A stretch of DNA of 64,000 nucleotides, from the NCBI GenBank assembly GCA_029224185.1, contig CM055199.1, forward strand, positions 19,222,267-19,286,266, written 5' to 3'. The position numbers were made by a program, and so were the translations under genes. The notes under the pieces were generated by a model. That model was not told the origin of the DNA. It saw only the letters and a program-made list of their open reading frames with translations, and did no database searches. This DNA comes from Karalla daura (taxonomy: Eukaryota; Chordata; Actinopteri; Chaetodontiformes; Leiognathidae). Below are positions 12,148 to 25,054 of this stretch, piece after piece. Every line of letters begins with the position of its first letter. Positions within the stretch are counted from its first letter, which is position 1.

Positions 12148-13180
12148 GACGGTTCTTATTTAACAAGCCTGCATATGCCAGAATTTGGGTGTGCGCACAT
12201 TTCCTCAATAAACTATGCTAATTTTCAAAACAATGTGTGTTTTTTCTGGCTTCTTCAGTGTGACTTTTCGACATGGATTTACACCCATTCCTTACACTTG
12301 CCTGATAAATGAGGGCCAAAGAGGTAATTTCAACATTATACATGTCTATCTGAATACTATAAATTTTCATTCACTGAGTTTTCCGGCCAAAAACGTGGGA
12401 GATAATCTTTGTTGACCTTGACTTAAATCTCTCCCAGCAGTTAATCATCTGGAGTCACTTACACAAGCAATATTCCCAGAGAAAAAAAGTTGCCGGGAAA
12501 TCGTCTTTTTGAAGTAATTGTGTTTGCAGACACGCACACACGCACACACCTAGATCATTAACCCTGTAAGACCCATGGTTGCTCTATTACAACATCCCTT
12601 TAAACCATGTGAAAAATTGACATCTGCAAATGCACATTGACATAAGAAGTTATGTTGCTGTAGGTGTGTCATGTGATCATGACATCACCATCTGTAAATT
12701 TCAAGGCGAGTTCATCTCTGTGTTTCATTTAAGAGAGTTAAGAGCTTGTTATGTCCATGTTGTAGTATTCCAACTCTAGTCCTGGGTAGGAGGTGATTAT
12801 TTTTCATGATATATAAGATGAAAAGAGAAGAAGAAGTAATAATAATAATAATCATCCCTGCCAAATGAATCCTTGAATATTAATGTTTTGTAAGACAGTG
12901 TGAGGACAGATACATAGGTTCTGGTCTGAGCTGGCCCCAGTGTTGCAATATTACTGGGAAAAGACTTCAATTTCTACATCAGAGGCCTCCTACAACCACA
13001 TCTAAGGCCGTCATCTATGGCTCAGTATTTTCAGCCATTTCACAGACTGAGCTCCTCTGAGACAGACCCCCTTCACCCCAAGCTGAGATCTTTAATGTAT
13101 CACACCTCCCGTTGGGCTCCAGGCCCGTAGCCACAGTGTCGTATGGAGGCTGAGGGTAAATGACGGAGGTGACGAGCGTT
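12148..13180 (+). repeat. Tandem duplication, copy 2 (with extra 0.45 kb)
   Basis: Matching blocks start at 12148, 12411 and about 13026. The offsets to copy 1 are about 753, 700 and 1134 bp. The jump shows a net insertion in copy 2, or a deletion in copy 1, at about 12555-13012. Confidence 0.8.
12149..12316 (-). mobile_element. MITE, same family as the 46.4 kb copy
   Basis: The left end GTTCTTATTTAACAAGC and the right end CTGATAAATGAGGGCC are diverged inverted repeats. Read on the minus strand, the right end aligns over about 40 bases with the left end of the element at 46345. The inner box GCCAGAATTTGGGT is also shared. A further degraded copy lies in duplication copy 1 (about 11393-11605). 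Confidence 0.6.
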
Positions 13181-14425
13181 TTTTCCTTTAAAAAAATGGG
13201 AAAAAACCCCTGCATTCATTTCCTCTGTACGACTCCTACACGCACACTTGTTCTCACACATGAGGACAGCACCTGGCCACGTTTCATGACGTTTTTCTTG
13301 TGTGTTTCTGAGCCTCTGGAGAGTTTTGGGGGGAGACAGTTTGATTGTTGGAAAGCCTTTGATAAATAACCCGTGGTCTCTTTGTGTACACGTGATGGAT
13401 GCTCTGCAATACCAAGGTGGAATATGAGTTACCATTTCGCTGGAGGAATTTCTCAGAAGTGTGGTTTTACATGTTAGAAGTCGAGAGCCATTTCTCAAAC
13501 CCGAGTGACGCCGAGAAGACGGACGCGATTTCGAGCTTTCGTGCAAGTTTTGTGATTCAGTGTTTCCCCCTGGTTCGAGTCCTCCAAGACCTCGGCTGTG
13601 ATCTCTAATCCTCTCCAGCTGGAAGATCGACGGATAAAGTTGTACTCTTGCACTTTCTCTCTTCCCTTTGCTCGACTCCCGTCCCCTCCCATCCTTTTTG
13701 TCCTCCTCCTCCTCCTCCTCGTCCTCCTCTTCATCCACCTCTTCATCCTCCCACGGTTTGGAACATGCAGAAAGAGTACACGAGGACACACTGAGCCGCA
13801 TGCTGTTCTTGTTTGCCTTTCCCAGATTGCCCTGCTGCTCAACCGGGTGCCAGTGGGAGTTGGCAGTTTCCCTCTCTTTCATTTCATCTCCTCCGTCAGA
13901 TCCCTTCGGTTATCTCTTTACCATCCCACACAGTCACACACACGCTCTTACACACACACACACACACACAGACGTGGCAAGTTTTTGACTTTTTCCATAC
14001 TGTAGCTGTTGTTTTTGGAGGGGGTTAAAAACACACCGGGGGAGTATGAAATATAGCGACGAGTCCAAATAAAAAGAACGCAGTAAAACTGTAATGTTGC
14101 AGTAAAAATGCAGAACAATGTGTATGCACAATGGGAGAGGGGGAGGGAGAGAGGGAGGGAGGGAAGGGTGCTTCAAGATGCCAGCTAATGACTAATGACT
14201 CTTTATGATGCTGCGGTGAACAAATGTGATCGTCATCCGGAGGATTAGTTGGGCGTTACTTTGCAAAAAATGTCATCTCTGGGAAGGTAAATGAAAACAT
14301 TTCAGAAGGAGTGAAAACATTCCAAGAGGCTTACGAAGATGTTATAGTATAGGGCTAAATTTCTCCTCTACAGCTTCACACTTTAAGATATGAGCTCATA
14401 AGATGTTTGGACATCCACCCATTCA

Positions 14426-14472
14426 TCTATCCATCCATCCATCCATCCATCCATCCATCCATCCATCCATCT
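14426..14472 (+). repeat. (ATCC)n microsatellite
   Basis: About 11 CCAT units. Confidence 0.95.
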
Positions 14473-15122
14473 CCCCTGCTCTCTACTTTAACAGTGTAGT
14501 GTGGGTCTGAGGGGCAGTTTTAGAGATTCTGGTAGATGCATGTTTTTGGACTTTGGGAGGAAACTTCCGCAGATAACGGACACAATGAGAACAAGCAAAC
14601 TCCCACACAGAAGGCCTTCAGCTGGACCGTGCCAACCACCAAACCACTGTTTCCTTCCTGGTGTAACTGTGATGAATTAAAAACGTTTCAAAACCCCTAA
14701 AAATATGAAGAAACCCATGTGATGCTCAGTGCTATGAAAAATTATGATTTAGCACCTTTTTGATTGATTGATTTGAGCAAATTTTGAGTTATGTGATATG
14801 TAAATGAGACATTGCAAGAGAAGAAGACATAGAAGACTATGACTATTTGTTATCATTCTTATAATCAATGGGAGTCTGACGTCATGTGACAGATGAATGG
14901 CTGCTGTGGGAGTGGAACACTGTAATGTGTGAATCACACAACTTGTACAGATGATTCAGACTCGGTTTGTCTCCGTCTGAAAGGATCCTGCTCGTCTGTG
15001 CAAAACGCATTTATTTGAGTTCACACCTTTGCTTCCACCACACATAAGTAAGACACAGCGGTGCGGCAACTGCGCCCCCCTCTGCCCCCCTCGGGTACTG
15101 CAGCCTGTCAATTACTGCGACA

Positions 15123-15140
15123 CTGCTGCCCCCTGGTGCA
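15123..15140 (-). promoter_or_regulatory. CTCF-like motif (minus strand)
   Basis: On the minus strand the sequence reads TGCACCAGGGGGCAGCAG. This matches the vertebrate CTCF core CACCAGGGGGCAG. It lies just past the probable 3' end of mideas. Motif match only; binding is inferred. Confidence 0.5.
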
Positions 15141-15245
15141 GTGTCTCTTTCTACCACTACGTTGAATGTGAAGGAGGATGATGTAAGTAAACAATAAGAA
15201 GAAGAAACAACAACAAAGCGAAGAGCTTGCTGAATATCTTAAAAC

Positions 15246-15251
15246 TTTAAT
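15246..15251 (-). terminator. mideas: Candidate mideas poly(A) signal ATTAAA
   Basis: TTTAAT on the plus strand reads ATTAAA on the minus strand, 2.7 kb after the mideas stop. A canonical AATAAA on the minus strand is also present at about 15010-15015. Either could end the mRNA; the choice is a guess. Confidence 0.3.
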
Positions 15252-16524
15252 GTACAGTGCTTCGTAAATCATTACTAAAAACACAGGTGGTAAAAATCAA
15301 ATCGAAACAAATAAGTTACACTGTAGTAAAAAGCACTTGAGATTCCTTTCCGTTTGTCGTCGTTAGTGTGAACCCCATATGAAAATAGCATAGAAAGTAT
15401 GCAAACATAGAATTTCATTCATATATATATTTTTACTAATCTTTAGCTAAATAAACCTTTTGTCCCCCTTTTTTTCTCTAAAATTCCCTTAACCAACGTG
15501 GATGAAATGAGGAAAATTTACAGCTTGAACAGTGTTTTGTTTTTGCTTTTTTGCCTGCGGTGTTGTTGTTTTTTGCCTCGTTTTCATCTCTAATTTCATC
15601 CGTCTAAAAACATCTCGAAAACTTTTTCCTCGGACAAACAAACTTTTTCCCCTGCCACGTGAGAACCTCAAGACAAAGCCAGAATAAAAAGGAAAATATA
15701 AATTAAACATACCAAACGTGTGAACAGTCTGCAATAAACTTTTTTTTTTCTCTTTCCTCCCCTCTCTCCATGGACTGGCATTAACAGTTTTTAACATTTG
15801 ACCCCAAAAAGCACACTCACAATTAACAGTATCTCCACACACACACTCTCCCTCTCTTTCTCACACTCACACACACACACAGTCTGTGCATAGACACAGG
15901 ATTAACCCATCGTGGTTTGTCCTCTAAAGGAGAGGTGACCCTTCAACCCCTCTGTTGCCATGGCAACGGAAGCTGGCTCCAGGGCCTTGGGGCTCGGTAT
16001 AGAGATGTGTAGAGATAAGACGGATCAAAACAGGCCGTTTTTCAAAGTCCACTTCGGTGCCAGAAGGTGTCGATTACCCGCACGCGTGGAGCCTTGAACA
16101 AATAAAAGCTGGCACTCCGTCCGTTTGCATCACCATCATCTGCAGACTCAAAGTTGTTGTATCCCTCTTGTGTGGCATTTTCTTTTATCTGTAGTTTCTA
16201 CTAGTCCTGCTGCTCTTGTTTTCATACCCACGCAGACAAGGACTCTCTACTTTGAATAGAGAGAGATTTTCATTTTAGAGTCGTCACACATTGAATAGAT
16301 GGCGACTTCGGCTGTGAATCCTGAAGTTGAGGAGAAAATTGTTCAGTGGCATTTTTTCCTGGGAAACGTTACGAACGCTAAGGTTTTGAAATGTGATGAG
16401 TTTGCATTTCATTTCAGCTTCTTCCACTCGTCACAAATCTACAGTAAATCTTACAAAAAAAACAAAAACGCTTTCTATTTTCATGTTTGTGCTGCTTGTT
16501 GGTGTCGTTTCCCTCTTTGTTACA

Positions 16525-16528
<4 letters not shown>

Positions 16529-16586
<58 letters not shown>

Positions 16587-16689
16587 TGCAGAGTTTCAAC
16601 AGTCGGAGTCAGGACCTGCTTTAAGTTTCACGTCTGACAGAAAAGGTGTCCAGAGCATGCACACACGCACACACACGCACGCACACACA

Positions 16690-16722
<33 letters not shown>
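16529..16722 (+). repeat. (TG)n and (CA)n inverted pair
   Basis: A (TG)28 tract (16529-16585) and an interrupted (CA)n tract (16659-16722) are complementary, with about 73 bp between them. Confidence 0.95.
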
Positions 16723-16723
<1 letters not shown>

Positions 16724-17576
16724 GAGGGAGGGAGGGGCTCGGGTAACAGGTAGGGGTGCAAGGGGCTCAAACTTATTCTATTGCACATACATTCCTGCCT
16801 TTTCTTCATTTCTGGCTTCCGGAAAAGAAAGTAAAAAAATCTCACAGTTAAAAACAGGCAGCAAGTAGCATTATTTCTGTTTTTGTTTAAATAAAAAAGA
16901 AATAAAATACAGAAAGTACAGAAAAGCGCTCAATTGAATTGCAGCCAAAAACCAAGATATAATAATAATAATAATTAGAATAATAATAATAATGATGAAC
17001 AATAATATTCACAAAAACAACCATAACAACAACCATATATAGCTACACAGGCAGAAAAAAAAGTAACATTTACCTGCATATATATTTATATATTCATATA
17101 TATATATAAAAAAAACACAAAACAGTGTAAAATTGATTGTCATTTCAAGATAAAAAGCATCAAAAACATCCAAAGGCATCAACAGTGAGGAACAAAAAAA
17201 CCCCAAAACAAAAACAAATAAACCTGGAACTATATAAAAAGTGACGGGTCGGGGATTCACAGAACGGAACCAAAAACTAAGAAAACAAAAGAGCCCGAAA
17301 TACGCATGATGCGCGACATGCGACCGAGAAAAGCTGCTGGCAAGAGAGCGCAGGGGAGAGAGGAGGAAATGAACGCATCCATCATCCCATCTTCATCCAT
17401 CCATCTCAGAGCAGAGAGAGAGAAAAAAAACAGCTTGTCCCTTCCATTCCCTCCTGTTCACACACCCAGACCTTCATCTGGTCGAGTTCTGAGGCTCAGA
17501 GAGGAGGAAAAAAACAGAGAAGTGCTGAGGAGAGAGAGGAAGAAAAGAGAGAGAGAGAGGGAGATAGAGAGAGAGG

Positions 17577-17609
<33 letters not shown>

Positions 17610-17722
17610 GTGGCATGGCTTTGATTTGACTGAGCCCTGTAGCCATGAGAGGTAACTCTTGAAAAAAAGGCTTTTCAAGCAGAGTAAAGGGGGCGTCTGG
17701 AAAAGCTCATACACACCTGTTG

Positions 17723-17834
<112 letters not shown>

Positions 17835-17898
17835 CCAGTCCACACATTCACAAACACGGGAGTAAATCTGTCCCTGAATGTGCCAAGCAACGGATCTT

Positions 17899-17974
17899 CT
17901 CCTCCTCCTCCTCCTCCTCCTCCTCCTCCTCCTTGTTCCACTGAATGTACAGAGTCCTCCTCCTCCTCCTCCTC
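17899..17974 (-). repeat. (GGA)n tracts after the mideas stop
   Basis: On the mideas sense strand two (GGA)n tracts (17974-17956 and 17933-17899) are separated by about 22 bp. The first begins immediately after the TAG stop. Confidence 0.95.
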
Positions 17975-18197
17975 CTACTGCCAGTCCTCGTCGTCCTCGT
18001 CGTCCGAGGACTCCTCGTTTGTGCTGTCTCCGGCCGCCGCCCGCGTCCCGTTGTGCTGCCGCTGTGCCGCCATCATGGCGGCGGCCTGGGCCACGGCCCG
18101 CTCCTCGGCCTCCTTCTGCCGCAGGGCGGCCGCCTTCTTCTCCTGCTCGGCGTGGCTCTTCATGTGGGCGCTGCGGCTCTTCACCTTGGTGAAAACT
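17975..18197 (-). CDS. mideas: mideas exon 13 (zinc finger end and C-terminus)
   Basis: It encodes VFTKVKSRSAHMKSHAEQEK, with the two His of the C2H2 finger, then an Ala/Glu-rich helix and an acidic tail EESSDDEDDEDW ending in TAG. KVKSRSAHMKSHAEQEKKAA is identical to the human C-terminus. Confidence 0.96.
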
Positions 18198-21100
18198 CTG
18201 GAGGAGGGACAGACAAAAACATGGAGATGTTTGGGACCTGGAGGGATTCAAAGGACCAAAATGTCGTTTCTCTCTCACTGTAACATATGTCCTGGAAACA
18301 AGGTCAAAACAGAACTACGAGTGTATAGAAGTAAGTAAAATCAACCTAAATAAGTTGCAGGGGTGTAATGTTGTGCAACAGCAAACAGCTTGTCATGGTG
18401 AGGAAATGCATGAATGCTTTACACTGATTGGCCGTCTCGCCTGTCACTCACATGGATGATCATGTGACTTTAAGTTACTTGCTAAACAGGCTAGGTGGCT
18501 AACTGGAGCGATGGTGAGTCTGCACGTCCAGGCTTTGATGTGTGAGACAGAATCAGAGACATTAAGTCAAGTACCTTTGTTTACTACGTACAATGACGTA
18601 AACAGGTGTACGTTAGTGATTTTGGAGGTGGGGCACGGTCTGGTTTACGTCACAGTCCTGTTTAACTTCAATTTCAATATCAGAAACGTATAAACAACCC
18701 ACAACGTGATGGTGGTGGGAAGATTCTCGCTGGTTAATTTTATAAGGACATAATAATGAAAAGGCAGAAAAACATTTAGTGGGATATTAACTTCCTCTGT
18801 GCAGTAAGAGGAAAAAGAGGAGAACTGTACTGAAATCAGCTCGATCCACAGTCGTGAGTTAGATTTTGTTAATCTAGAGTTGAATAATTCTTACAGTGTC
18901 TTCATACAGTGTTTGTATCTGTATATATGCGTATATGCTTTGATTTAGTCTAAGTAGGGAACTTTCTTAGTGCTGTTACTGGGCTGCTTAAAGAGACACA
19001 AGGTCAACACGTAATACGCAGTAAGGAAGTGCTGCACAGACCAGGGAAATGTTTAAAAAAGAAAAAAGAGAAACTCTCCTCAACAACTAAAACCTCCTCA
19101 TTAGCTCATGATAGAATTTCATGGCCAGACTGTGAAACAGGAGAAGAATTCTGGCGTCTAAAAATAAGGTGGCGAGCATGAAAAACAAATGACAGAATGT
19201 TATAATAATAATAATAATGATATTCTGGGTTTAAGTGGGTGTGGGTGCTCGGGGGTTGTGTCATGGCAGTTACGAGCCTCTCTTCCTGTCTGAGAACGAG
19301 ATAAAAACACTGAATCTGAGGAAAACGATACTTCAAGGATTCCTTGAAACGAGTTAGAGAGAAATTAACTTTTTTTCCCGCCTCTCGGAGCGAGCGAGGC
19401 TGTGGTCGCCGGGCAGAGTTGCTGGGCGGTTGCTAGGCAACGGCCGGCAGCAACAACAACAACAGACCCCCGGGTTGCCTGGTTGGCTGCTATTCAGCCG
19501 GAGCGTGACAGGACAGTTTGGTCCTTTGCGACACTGGAGGTGCAGGACACGCTGGGCCAGGTGATTCTCCAGCTCCTGGTCTCCAGTGGGAGCAGAGAGA
19601 GGAGCGAGGCCCGGCCGGCCGGCCGTGACCACTGACCTGCCGCACTTCTTGCAGGGGAACTCCCCCTCCTGCGCGGCGGCGCCCCTGTGGGCCGTGGGCG
19701 GGCTGGGCTGGCGGCGCGGGGCGTTGTTCTCGTCGTAGCGCGGCCTGGAGGGAGGCGGGTGAGGCGGGCGGGGAGGGTGAGGAGGGTGGATGACCCCGGG
19801 CAGCGGCGCCTCCCTCCGCAGCTCCTCCTGGCTCTTCATGATCAGGACCGACCCGGTCTGTGGCGAGAACGAGAGGCGGAGATGATTCAAGTGGTTATTG
19901 TATGTCCTCTGGTGTTAGCATAGAAGCTATGGAGCGCTGGTTTCAACAGAAATACCTCTCTGAGCCCTTTTACAATCCCAGACTTGATGTTGAAATATTA
20001 TGGTCTATGGGAATGGTCTGATTTCTACACACCTCCACCTGATTTTATGTTCCTTGCTTCACAAAGACAATTATGAAACTGGCATCCAAAGTAAATGGTA
20101 ACACATGCAGTCTACAGCCAGTCTCAGCCAGAATCAGAGGAGGAGTCAGATACTGAGGAAGAACCAGGAGTACAGACACTGATATTTCACTGGAAACTTC
20201 AAAAGTTGAGAGACTTCATCCATTTATGTTGCTGGATTGCAGGAGTCTTCCCTCTATGAAGTCGAGACCAGAGAATTTTGACCTAAAATCTTTTTAAATG
20301 CTTTCATAAATGAATCAGCAGCTCTATATTTCATGTCACATTCTCTGTTCTCATATGAATGAGGACATAATGATGTTTCTGTCATTATTCATCTTAATGG
20401 AGGTAAAGGCGTTTTTCTCTCTAGATCTCTTTTAAAAGTGGAACCAGAGAGCAGGTAGGAAACACGCAGGTAGCTCGGAACAGTGGCTTCACGTCTGCCA
20501 CTTATAATCTGTGCTTAGAGGTGAGACTCGACCAGAGAAACGCGGATCAAGGTTTCTCATCGAGTCACTGTTTACTGTCGGGCGTAATGAGGTTACACAA
20601 TCCAGAGACGTGGACGCGAGCCAGGGAGTCTGCCCCCGGAACATCCAGCAGGGGGCAGCAGCTCCAGGAGCCGCCTGCAGGCCAGGGCTGGGCCCGGGCT
20701 CCAGGGGAACAACCTGTCAAGTGTGATGACGAGGTCGACTGAGGCTTCTGGACCAGGAACGTGTGCAGCTTCGTTACCAAGTCGAGCCAGTTGTGAGTTT
20801 TCAAATCTGTTATTTTGCTCCAACATCCTCGGAGGAGGAGCCCGTGACATTAGGCGGTTGTTTGTAGCCACAACAGAAACATACTCGTCTCATCGGTCCC
20901 TCGAAAGAGCGTTTGGAGTTCATCTGAACTTTTGAGGAAGTGGGACTCGAAAGCACGTTTAGAGCAGCAAATCTCAGCGGAGCTAAATGACCCTGGCAGG
21001 AGTTACAGCTGTCAGCGAGTGTCAGAGAAGAGAAGATGACTGCTGTCAGTCCCGGGAGCCTGGCAGGAGAGTGCGACTCAGGCAGGCATTACGATACTAA

Positions 21101-24100
21101 CGCCTGTGTTTCACTTTGATAATGAAGTGCAAGGAGAAGCCTCCGAGGACGTGGAGGAGGGGGAACTTTCCCAAAAAAAAAAAGATGAGTCGGAATATCT
21201 CAATCAGGACAGTTTCTGAGGAACAGGTGCTGGAAAGCCCGGAGCAGCCTGTGCTCTCTTATCTCATCTTCCTTTATCTGCTCGTCCAGCTGTGGAGCCT
21301 CGGAGCCGATAGCCCGCCTGGCACTCACGTTCTCAGCCATCTGCGCCTGTGTCACTCTGGTGGGGCCGGCTTCCTGTTTCCTGTCAGCTGACCCTTCCCA
21401 CTTCCTGCTGTCGTCCTCACGCTGCGGCTCCAGCCTCTGAGAGCCCTGAAGGACCAGGGGAGGAGAGGAGGAAGAGGAGGAAGAGGATGTGAGGATGTGA
21501 TATTCCATCTTTTATAGTCATCGATCCAAAACAGGAGGCAAAAAAAAACAAACATTCATGCTTCTCTTGTCGAGAGGACTGAGAATGTGATAGGAGGAAA
21601 CAGGGGATTCACACATTAGTTATTTTGTGACTCCAGCGCTCTGTAGTTTCACATCTAAATAAAACTGCTGATTCACAGTCACTCTCACTTTGTGGCCTGG
21701 CAGTTAAACGGTCACAACCTGAGCTCTGCTCTCTATCTGTAACTAGAGATGTTATGAGCCATTCATTACTCATTAATCGACAAATTAGATAATCAACTAT
21801 TATAATAGCCGATTGAAGAATGATTTTAAGAAATGAAATCAGGCTCTTAAACGTGAAGATTTTCTGGGTTCTTTTAGTCTCCTATGACAGGACACTGAAT
21901 GTTGTGGTGAGGACATCAAGCATTCACAACTTTCCTTTTTTGTACTTTCATTCAGTTTTTCTTACAGGGAAGCAGCTGTGTCACCTGCAGATTGTATAGT
22001 CTCACATCTAAATAAAATAAACATATAATCTGGCTTCAAAATCATCAGGTTTGTGTTGCAGAAGCTCATAAACCTTCTGCAGAATCTTTCCAAATCAGTT
22101 TCTGTCCTGGAATCTGCCACTGCAAATCATTTAGTAAGATATAAAGACTTAGATTTAGAAGTTTTGGATCACTTATACCACTTTAAATCAAACATCTTAA
22201 ACATCTTGTGAAGTGAAATATTGAGTCCATGCAGCAAGTTAATATCACTTGTTCTCAGGACCTTTCTTCACTCAGATTTTGTGTTTTCATCATGGTTTCG
22301 ACACCTTTCTTCTCTTGTTTGTTGACAGTGTTTGTCCAGCGTAACGTGTGCGTGCTACAGACTCTGTGGACGTCTCCAGCACCTCCCCTCCTGCAGGCCC
22401 TCCTCCGGGCCCTGCTCACCTTGTGGTCCGTCTCCTCCTCCGTGGTCCTGCTGTCGGGCGGCTCGGCGCCGCCGTACGTCAGCGTCCCGTTGCGGCCGAT
22501 CTTGACGTGCTTCTTGTACGTGTAGTAGTACTCCACGCACTGCGCCACAGACTTAGTCACCACCTGCCAAACCACACGTTAACACATGAAAAATAACAAC
22601 GCGCTGCACATGAAGCGCTTTTCAGGGGGTTTCTGAGCGGATTGAAGTGAAACGAAAGGGCACTCTAAGAATAAGAAAAACAAGGAAGGAAATAACAGTC
22701 CCTTCTAAATGAGTGAGTGTTCTGGAGGGCTTTGACAAGTCAAAGCTTTTCAGAACTGCTTCCCTATTTGACACAGTTGTCGAAGAGATTGTTGGTATCT
22801 GTTGCTTCCTGTGTTTAGTATCAAGTGTGCTGCGACGACACCGCCATTAGGAGGTAAATACATCGTACACAGCCTCTCCACTTTTCTGAGAATCTCTGCT
22901 GCTATAAAAATGAAATTAGATTTGTTTAGAGAGGCTTCAATTGTGCACAACAAGGGCCTAAAGCAAACTCATAAATCACACTTTAAAGGCCTTTAATGTG
23001 GTGGCTTGGATAATAAACACAGACTAACTCAAAATGAATGGGAGAGGAGGCCGTGACAAGACAGAGCTTTCATAGCTCTGCAGCCGGATGGAGACAGCAC
23101 AACAGAACATCTCAGAGAGCTGTAATCCAGCCTGGAGTTTTGTTTTCCTCATCTGTTTTTAGCTTTTTTTGTTGCATGAAGCCGCAGCATACCTGTTTCT
23201 GCACCATGAAGAAGTCCTTCTTATAGGCAGCGATGCCTTTGTTGAACTGGCGTCTCTCCGCTGCGCTCCAGCGGTCAGATCCTGAGGAGGAGGAGGAGGA
23301 GGAGGAGGAGGAGGAGGAGGAGGAGGAGGAGGAGGAGGGGGAGGAGATAGAGAGGCATTTAAAAACAGAGGAAGAAGATGCATGGTGGTACTGACTCTGC
23401 TTCCAGACACATCTCCTCTATGTGTAGAGACAAGTTCAATCCCACCCACCCCCCACACTCAAATCAGTGGATAAACAAAGGCTCTCCTGTCTTCTGTTTG
23501 GGATTAACCACATGCTGTAAAGCCCCCCACTCCTCCTCCTGCTCCTCTCCTCCTCTCTGCTCCCCCTCTCATTCCCTCATCACATTGACCCTGACAGTCC
23601 TCCACAGTCACCCCCCCACTCTGCAGCAGCTGCCACCGCCCAGAGGCAGAGCAGGGGCCTCAGGGTCACTGAGGAGCAAGTGAAATCTGGAGCTCAAAAA
23701 ACAGACAAAATACTTTTTTTTTTCTATATGGTTTTGTTTTTTTTGTTCCCAGCAGATCATGAGTTGTTATTGAGAACATTTTGAAGATCAGCTGTGTGGA
23801 GATTAGAATCGGATGAGGCAAAAAAAAAAAAAAAAAATCAGTTTAATCAACTTTCTGTGACAGCCGCATGTCGCCACAGTAAATAACAGACGCAGCGACT
23901 GACAATTATGTTCATTAGCGATACACTCGACTACTATTTTCTTTCATTAGCCAATTACTAACTGATTGCTGCTGATTGCTTCCCAGAAACTGCCAGCTGC
24001 AAATATCTGGTTCTGCACGACTGAAAACAGCTCATTCTCACAACTTTTACCTCTGCCGATATCTTTGAACATGCAACATCCACACACATGGTTCCAGAGC

Positions 24101-24200
24101 AGAACTGCTGCTCTGCTGCTGGGCCAGGAGTATGAACCAGCTCCAGCTTCAATGATGTAGCTAACCAGGCTCTATACCAGTGACCATCCTCCATAATAAT

Positions 24201-24239
<39 letters not shown>

Positions 24240-25009
24240 AATAACAATAATAATAACAACATGTATAAATAAAGAAAAACAATACAATTTAATATTTAAT
24301 AAATTAAATAATTACAAAATTAGTGTTTTATTACTAAAATAATAATCATAATATGTCAGACAAAATAATGGAATAATTAAAAAAAATAAAAATAAAAATA
24401 ATAAAAACGGGCCGGGCACCAAACGCCAGGATGTGCTCCAGGGTTATCTTTGGGATATCTTTGGGATATCTTTGGGATATCTTTGGGATGTGCTTGGGTC
24501 AGGGGGTGTCAGGTGCAGATGTGCTTGAGGCTGCTTCCTTCTGCAGACGTACAGAGGTCGGAACAACCGCTGGCTTCACGTACCTGAGTAATGATAGTTC
24601 GCCAGGTGATGAGATTTGGGGAAAATTGGGTTCCTCAGCATCAGGAGCGAGAGCGCCGCCTGGAAAACAAACAAACAAAGCACCAAAAACTAAGTAAATA
24701 AATAAGTCCAATCAATAAGACCAGAGTGAAGCTGCAGAAGTGGCTGCAGCAGCTGGGAGGCTCTCCCTGACTCCCGCTCCATTATCTTCTCCGATGGCTC
24801 TTCATAAGCCTGCGAGGGCCCGGAGCTGCCGTCAGGTAACCATGGAGCGAGATAACCATCCATCATCTCATCTCTCTGAGTGCCTTATGTCACCCTCTCC
24901 CTTCTTTAATGTACTCTCCTGCCCATTGTCAGGACGAGAAGCAACTCTGCGCTCTACGAGAAGAAGAAACTGAAAGACGGCGATTTACACTGCTGCAGCG
25001 TGTGGGCGC

Positions 25010-25054
<45 letters not shown>

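Noticed and set aside
13100..13882. 260-codon open frame on the minus strand with a poly-Glu stretch
   Set aside because: The length is due to a CTC-rich low-complexity tract and part of it lies in the tandem duplication. The first copy of the duplication does not keep the frame.
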